A stretch of 64,000 bases of DNA from Euphorbia lathyris. Lineage: Eukaryota; Streptophyta; Magnoliopsida; Malpighiales; Euphorbiaceae. The position numbers were made by a program, and so were the translations under genes. The stretch covers positions 78,304,441 through 78,368,440 of the forward strand of contig NC_088914.1 of the NCBI RefSeq assembly GCF_963576675.1, in the 5' to 3' direction. Positions 58,185-64,000 of this stretch are shown in pieces. Below the pieces are notes generated by a model. That model did no database searches and was not told the DNA's origin. It saw nothing but the letters and a program-made list of their open reading frames with translations. Positions within the stretch are counted from its first letter, which is position 1; each line of letters opens with the position of its first letter.

Positions 58185-61100
58185 TCTAGAATGCAGGTGA
58201 GCCTGAGATGCATGGAGAAATCAAAACTGTGGTATATAGACAGCGCATGCTCGAGGCACATGACTGGTGATGAAACTCAGTTCATCACACTAGAGCTTAA
58301 ACGAGGTGGAAGTGTAAGCTTTGGAGACAATAAGAAGGGTAAGATAGTCGGCTCAGGTACTATCGGAGGTAACCCATCTATTGAGTCAGTCTCCTTAGTT
58401 AAAGGTCTCAAATACAATCTGCTGAGTGTAGCTCAGCTTTGCAAAAGCGGCAGAAAGGTTGTATTTGATGATACTAAGTGTCAAATACTCGAGGGAAAAA
58501 CAAACGAATAAATTTTAACTGCCCCTCGTGTAGACAATGTATACATGCTGAGTTTAGAAAAACAGTTTTCTAAAAATATATGCTTAGTGTCTAAAGAGGA
58601 TAACTCCTGGCTATGGCATAGAAGACTTGGTCATGTAAGCATGGATCTTCTTGCCAAATTAGCTAGAAAGCAACTAGTTGAGAGATTACCCAAACTTAAA
58701 TTTGAAAAAGATCAATTATGTAAAGCTTGTCAGCAAGGCAAACAAACTAAGAAGTCATTTCAAAGTAAAAATACTGTCTCAACCAAGAGACCATTGGAAT
58801 TACTACACTTGGATCTTTTCGGACCTATCCAGCCACTCAGCTTGGGTGGTAAGAAATTTTCCTTAGTCATTGTCGATGATTTCTCTCGGTACACTTGGAT
58901 CATCTTGCTGAGTAGAAAAGATGAAACATTTGAGATGTTTACCACATTGATTAAAAAGCTAGAAAATGACAAAGACCTAAGAGTAGCTCATATTAGAAGT
59001 GACAATGGTGGAGAATTCAAAAACCAACAGTTTGATGAATTCTGTGAAACCAGTGGTATTGACCACAATTTCTCTGCTCCTAAAACACCTCAACAAAATA
59101 GGGTTGTTGAAAGAAAGAACAGAACAATTGTCGAAATAGCTAGGACTATGCTGAGTGAAAATAGGCTTCCAAAGTATTTCTGGGGTGAAGCTGTCCACAC
59201 AGCATGCTACATTCTGAATAGGGCTTTAGTTAGACCTATTCTTAAGAAAACCCCATATGAACTTTGGAAAAGACGAAAGCCCAACATTGGCTACTTTCGT
59301 GCCTTTGGGTGTAAGTGTTTTATACTCAACACAAAAGATAATCTTGCAAAATTTGATGCCAAAGCTGACGAAGCGATCTTTTTAGGGTACTCAACTAACA
59401 GCAAAGCATATAGGGTATATAATAAACGAACTCAGATTGTAGAAGAGTCTGTCCATATTGAGTTCGATGAAGCTGACCCTACAGGAAAGACAACTTAGCC
59501 CACTGAAGATGAACCAAGCTCAGCTTCCGCTGATCAAAATGAAGCCTCTGAGTCATCTATACAAGGGCTGACCAAAGGTAAGCAAGAGAATGAAATAACA
59601 TTTGTTGACCAATCTATTCCTGCAGAGATTGTAGAAACACCTGTTCCAACCAACTCAACATTACCTAAAGAAATAAAAATTCCAAGAGGACACTCGGAGA
59701 AGTCCATTCTTGATGCTGCTGACAACAAGCTGATGATAAGAGATCAGCTTAGAAATTATCTCAGCAATGTTGCCTTCGTCTCAGTACATGAGCCAAAGAA
59801 TTTTACTGATGCTGAGCACGATGAATATTGGATCAACGCTATGCAAGAAGAGCTTGATCAATTCACAAGAAATGAGGTATGGGATTTAGTACCTAAACCT
59901 AGGAATCAAAAGACCATAGGAACTAAGTGGGTCTTTAGGAATAAACTAGATGAGCAAGGCAATGTAGTCAGAAATAAAGCCCGACTTGTAGCCCAAGGCT
60001 ATAGTCAGCAAGAGGGCATTGACTACGGTGAAACTTTTGCACCCGTTGCTAGGTTAGAAGCTATACGAATACTGTGTGCCTATGCCAGTTTCATGAACTT
60101 CAAACTATATCAAATGGATGTTAAAAGTGCATTTCTTAATGGCTTTATAAACGAAGAGGTATATGTTAGTCAGCCTCTAGGGTTTGAAGATCCAAAATTT
60201 CCAAACCACATTTATAAACTCAAAAAGGCCCTATACGGCCTAAAGCAAGCTCCAAGAGCTTGGTATGAGAGGTTGACCAACTTCCTGCTGACCAGGAACT
60301 ATGTCAGAGGCAAAGCTGACACAACCTTGTTCATTAAGAAAAAGGGTAAACATACCCTACTTGCACAAATTTACGTAGATGACATAATTTTTGGTGCTAC
60401 TGACGATTCTATGTGTAAAGAGTTTAGCAAACAGATGCAAACTGAGTTCGAAATGTCTATGATGGGCGAACTCAACTTCTTCCTTGGACTTCAAATCAAG
60501 CAAGGTAAGAATGGCATCTTCATAAGTCAGTCTAAGTACGCCAAAGAAATGTTAAAGAAGTTTGATATGGAAGAATGTAAGCCCATATCAACCCCAATGG
60601 GTACTGACACGGTCCTTTGTGCTGACGAAAAAGGTAAGTCTGTAGACAGCAGGTTATATCGAGGTATGATAGGCTCTCTACTTTATCTTACTGCCAGTAG
60701 ACCTGATATTCAGTACTCTGTATGTTATTGTGCAAGATATCAAGCTGACCCCAGGGAATCTCACTTAATTGCTGTAAAAAGAATTTTCAGATATTTGCAG
60801 AGCTCGGTTAATGCAGGTTTATGGTATCCAAATACAAGTGACTTCACACTAATTGGATATACTGATGCTGACTATGGACGAGATAAGCTAGAACAAAAAA
60901 GCACTTCAGGGGGATGCCAATTCCTAGGAAGCTGTCTAGTTTCGTGGTTTAGTAAAAAGCAGTCATTAGTGGCCTTGTCTACAACTGAAGCTGAGTACGT
61001 TGCTGCTGGAAGCTGTGAGGCTCAAGTCCTATGGATTAAGCAACAACTTGAGGATTATGGCGTAAAAACAGAAACAATAGAGGTCAAATGTGACAACAAG

Positions 61101-61319
61101 AGTGCCATTGACTTATCTAAGAATCCAATCCAACACAGTAGGATGAAGCATGTCAACATACGACATCACTTCATCAGAGATCATGTACTCAAGAATGAGA
61201 TCAAGCTGACTTACGTTTCAACAAATGAACAGCTCGCAGATATCTTCACGAAGCCCTTGGTTCGTGAGCAATTCAACATACTAAGGGAAGCTATCGGTAT
61301 GTCTGATCCTCTACAATGA
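58185..61319 (+). pseudogene. Sirevirus Pol with two internal stops
   Basis: Pol continues in the frame of the gag C-terminus. Protease reads WYIDSACSRHMTGD, with Ala in place of the Gly of DSG. Integrase has LWHRRLGHVS, CKACQQGK, LHLDLFGP, SDNGGEF and VVERKN, with Arg replacing Gly in PQQNG. RT has [18 protein letters not shown] and [10 protein letters not shown]. RNase H has [18 protein letters not shown] and [16 protein letters not shown] at 58509-58511 and TAG at 59496-59498 interrupt the frame; the context suggests original Glu and Gln. The end at 61317-61319 is a TGA. The RT/RNase H frame from 59733 on is open for 528 codons. Confidence 0.9.
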
Positions 61320-61821
61320 ATTCTATGTGCTAAATTGAATGTTGAGTGATTGCCATGCTGAGTGATTTGTGAAAATTTAGTAACTGTTGCATGCTGAGTT
61401 AAGAATGACATGAAATCACCCTAAGCTGAGTAGACACACATGTTGAGTGATTCTCCCTAAGCTGAGTTACTAAAATCCACAACTATCCTACGTAAAACTG
61501 ACTACTCAAAAATCACAAACGTTTGACATTCTCTATGCTGAGTAAATCACATTTAAAACATTAAATGCTGGCACGCGCATTAATGGCCACCTAGGATAAC
61601 GTAAGCAATAATGAGAAATCCCATGAGCCGAACGTGTCATAAATGACAGAATCCCTATCGGTTGATAATCTCGAGGGTAAAACGGCTAGTTCAACGTTTA
61701 GGATTCATTAGCACCTCTATAAAGTGGAAGCTTTCCCACTTATCATTCTTTACACGCGAAAACCCTTGGCATTCGAATCCATCTCTCTCAATCTCAAAAT
61801 CCTTTCAAAAAGTTCATAACA
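61320..61821 (+). other. Non-coding gap between pol and the third ORF
   Basis: About 500 bp with many CTGAGT repeats and no ORF. TATAAAGTGG at 61718 lies about 100 bp before the next ATG and could serve as an internal promoter; that is inference. Confidence 0.6.
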
Positions 61822-64000
61822 ATGGTGAAAACCCAAAATCCTTCCGGCGTTGGTAACAACAACGACCACGCCGATGAAAACCCCAAGTCACCACCTCAAC
61901 TAGGTCAGTACGACTCAACTCCAAACAGAAACCCCCAAACCGACCTAGCAACCTCGTCAACAAAGAAGAAGAAAGCTAAGCAGACAAATGAGAAATTCTT
62001 CATCAAAGTATACCCAAGTGTGAAGAATCATGAGGTTCTCAGATGTAGGTGGTTCTCCCCAAGCTTCATAACACATGAGCAACCCTTTTGTGAATGGATT
62101 GCGAAAAACGGATGGGCTGGACTCTTTTCGCTTCCTGGAAAAACCTACCCTAGGTTAGTACGTGAATTCTACTCCAACCTTTGCGTTGATGGAAGTGATG
62201 CTGACCATCTAGTCACTCACGTTAAAGGTAAGAAAATCACCATTACCCCTTCCTATCTCACAAACTTGCTTCAACTTCCAAACACTGGAAAGGAATTCAG
62301 GACCACTAAGGAGAAGCGTGACCACACTATCACTTTCTGTAAACCTGCTGGACACAAAGGGGAAATACCCAGCACGTGCATGGGGCAAAACCAGAAAATG
62401 GCGCACTATATACTTACCAACTTCATCTTCCCGAAATTCAACGCAGCATCATCCGCTTCCAACTTCGAGCAATGCTTCATTTGGCACATACTGACCTACA
62501 GCCCCATCAACATGCCCGTATTTCTGGTAGGTGCATTCCAACGAAGCACTATCAAACTCAGGCTGGGTTCCCTAATAACCCGAATCCTTGAAGACCACCA
62601 AATCGACGTAACAACTGAAATACAAACGGTGGGAATAGAAATTACAGCCGCGTTATTGTTTGGGTTAGTATACAACCAACCTATCAAGCCTAAGAAGGGA
62701 AAAGGGGTCATCGAGGCAGCTCAGGGGGAGGCTGAGGGAGAAGCTGAAGAGGAAGGTCAGGAGGAAGGGGATGCTGAGCTACCTCAGGATGAGGATACAG
62801 CTGCAGTCGAAGATGCTGTCCAAACTAAGCAAGAAAAGGAACACAAGGCAATCCAAACCAGCTCAAAGGATGTTGATGCTGTCCCCAAGAAAATTCATGT
62901 TGTCTCCAAGGGGAAGAAAATTGATGCTGACCAAGGTAAGTCAGCAGAGAAAAGAAAAAGGCAAGATGAGCCTGAGGAGCTAGAAGATGTGGAAACCCCG
63001 CTGAAGAAGAAGAAGAAAACTGCTGAGCTGAGTCCGGCTGAAGCTATTCCTCTTGGTTTTGCTGTTCCTGATGATGCTCACTTTATCAAAAGCTAAGAAA
63101 TTAACCTTGAGCAAACCCCAGCTGATCAAGAAGATGATGAAGAAGACCAAAATGATAATGAAGGTCAGCATGATCATAATGAGGATGTTGAGCAACATCA
63201 AGAAACTTATGTTGAGCAAGAACAAACAGAGCATGCTGAGGAAGTTGAAAGTCCAGCTGAACAGAATGTGACAGGTGATGCTGAGCTCCCAGAGTAAGAA
63301 ATAGTCAGGGAAGGACTCAATGCTAATCTTGGAATTGAATCATCACTCGATTCCATTCCTGCTGACTCACCTCCTCCAAAGGCCAGAAAGTTAAGAAGGC
63401 TTAAGAAGAAGGCCTACAAATCTCCAACTTTTACCCTCCTGGATGACTCACCTCCAAGGGATGACATCATGGATCTCACAACCACTCATTTTTGGTTCTT
63501 CTCCTCACATCCTGAGCCTTCCATACAAGAAAACCAAGCCTCTGTTACTCATACCGAGCAACACGCCAAGACTCCAGAAAATCCAAACCAAACTAAGCAA
63601 ACACTCGAAGTCCTAGCCACTCAGGGAGAAAAGCGAGCTAAGGAAAATCCTACTCAGCCTGAAATGCCTCTCCCTGCACCAACTCAAGACCATGTTGAGC
63701 AGGTAATTCTCTCTACCGATCCACCTCCTTCCCATCCTATTGTGCAGAACATTGAGCAGTCAGCTCCTGCTGCTCATCCACATCAAAGTCCAGTTGCTGA
63801 CCAAGCTGGAACTTCAACTCATGGACAGCACCAAACCCCTCCATCTGGTGGTACCAAAACTCCGGCAGCTGAGCCAAGTTCTGAAACCCAGTATGCTTAT
63901 CTTTCTGCCACTGAGTCTGGACGTCGCATCATAGACTCCGCTCAACATCTTCTTCAGGACTTAAACAAATCCAATACCGATGCTGCTAGGACGGCCAATG
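61822..64000 (+). pseudogene. Sirevirus env-position ORF, two in-frame stops, incomplete
   Basis: The ATG at 61822 opens 424 codons. The N-terminal part is Lys-rich (STKKKKAKQTNEKFF); the body reads RCRWFSPSFITHEQPFCEW, YPRLVREFYSNLCVDG, ITPSYLTNLLQLPNTGKE and NFIFPKFNAA, the pattern of the 'putative plant transposon protein' domain (PF20167-like) found in Sirevirus third ORFs. An acidic Glu/Gly tract (about 296-325) and Lys/Arg clusters (about 376 and 396) follow. TAA at 63094-63096 and again at 63295-63297 interrupt the frame, which otherwise stays open to the window edge with a Pro/Gln/Thr-rich region. I see no signal peptide or membrane segment, so 'env-like' describes position only. Unlike soybean SIRE1, it has its own start 500 bp after pol. 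Confidence 0.75.

Larger units (their letters stand above)
54893..64000 (+). mobile_element. Sirevirus-like copia element, right end outside window
   Basis: Order: LTR 54893-56402, PBS, gag from 56465, pol to 61319, a gap, and a third ORF from 61822 that runs to the window end. This order, the multiple gag zinc knuckles, and a large ORF after pol are typical of Sireviruses (SIRE/Maximus clade). It inserted into the older LTR at 53516-54892. GCTGAG and GCTGAC hexamers are strikingly frequent throughout. Confidence 0.9.

Noticed and set aside
58182..58190. Stop-codon readthrough between Sirevirus gag and pol
   Set aside because: TAG is followed by TCTAGA, not by the CAR-YYA context known to promote readthrough. 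The same frame continues, so it stays possible, but other stops in this copy look like decay.
63094..63297. Readthrough of the two TAA codons in the third ORF
   Set aside because: Neither has a readthrough-type context, and the element already has several inactivating changes.
1..64000. tRNA, rRNA, CRISPR array or operon-like cluster
   Set aside because: No cloverleaf-like B boxes, rRNA segments or regularly spaced repeats were seen; the only regular arrays are microsatellites and the 16-bp minisatellite.

Overview
The window looks like repeat-rich nuclear DNA from a flowering plant, most likely a eudicot. The signs are two genes for plant C-terminally encoded peptide (CEP) precursors, Ty1/copia, Ty3/gypsy and LINE retrotransposons of plant type, several classes of small inverted-repeat transposons, AT-rich spacers and TATA-box promoters. 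I see no bacterial-style operon, rRNA, tRNA or CRISPR array. The species cannot be named from the sequence alone.

Only two host genes can be supported, both on the plus strand. CDS 8428-9012 encodes a 194-residue CEP precursor with five CEP units. CDS 46061-46345 encodes a 94-residue precursor with one unit. Both have a signal peptide ending in EAR, a CEP unit close to the C-terminus, and a similar core promoter (TAAATACCCA). They are probably dispersed tandem paralogues separated by about 37 kb of transposons.

Layout. 1-2460: foldback repeat, 16-bp minisatellite, decayed Mutator-like transposase (minus) and a CACTA-type terminus. 2880-6550: copia remnant with PBS and LTR, a hAT-like repeat, and a LINE RNase H fragment. 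8300-9012: first CEP gene. 9890-12610: MITEs, including a pogo/Emigrant-like element that keeps the end of its transposase. 14020-18893: two copia fragments joined in opposite orientations. 19033-26130: complete Ty3/gypsy element with matching CCAAG target duplications and an open 1561-codon gag-pol. 27276-30002: MULE-type foldbacks with 9-bp target duplications and a hAT-like element. 30192-34582: decayed gypsy element split by a solo LTR, then a decayed extra ORF. 37375-42295: Tork-like copia element carrying what looks like a precisely integrated TRIM unit at its primer-binding site. 42400-44690: gypsy RT fragment split by two nested Harbinger-type MITEs. 46061-46345: second CEP gene. 48431-49511: Tat-type gag remnant. 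51018-53515: LINE cut by a Sirevirus LTR. 54893 to the right edge: a second Sirevirus-like copia element with gag, pol and a third, env-position ORF that runs out of the window.

How it works together. The CEP genes are peptide-hormone genes. Everything else is a record of layered transposition, with order of insertion readable at several nests (LINE, then Sirevirus, then Sirevirus; gypsy, then solo LTR; gypsy, then MITE, then MITE). The most unusual structure is the copia/TRIM chimera at 37375-42295, where both junctions fall exactly at a shared 15-bp primer-binding sequence.
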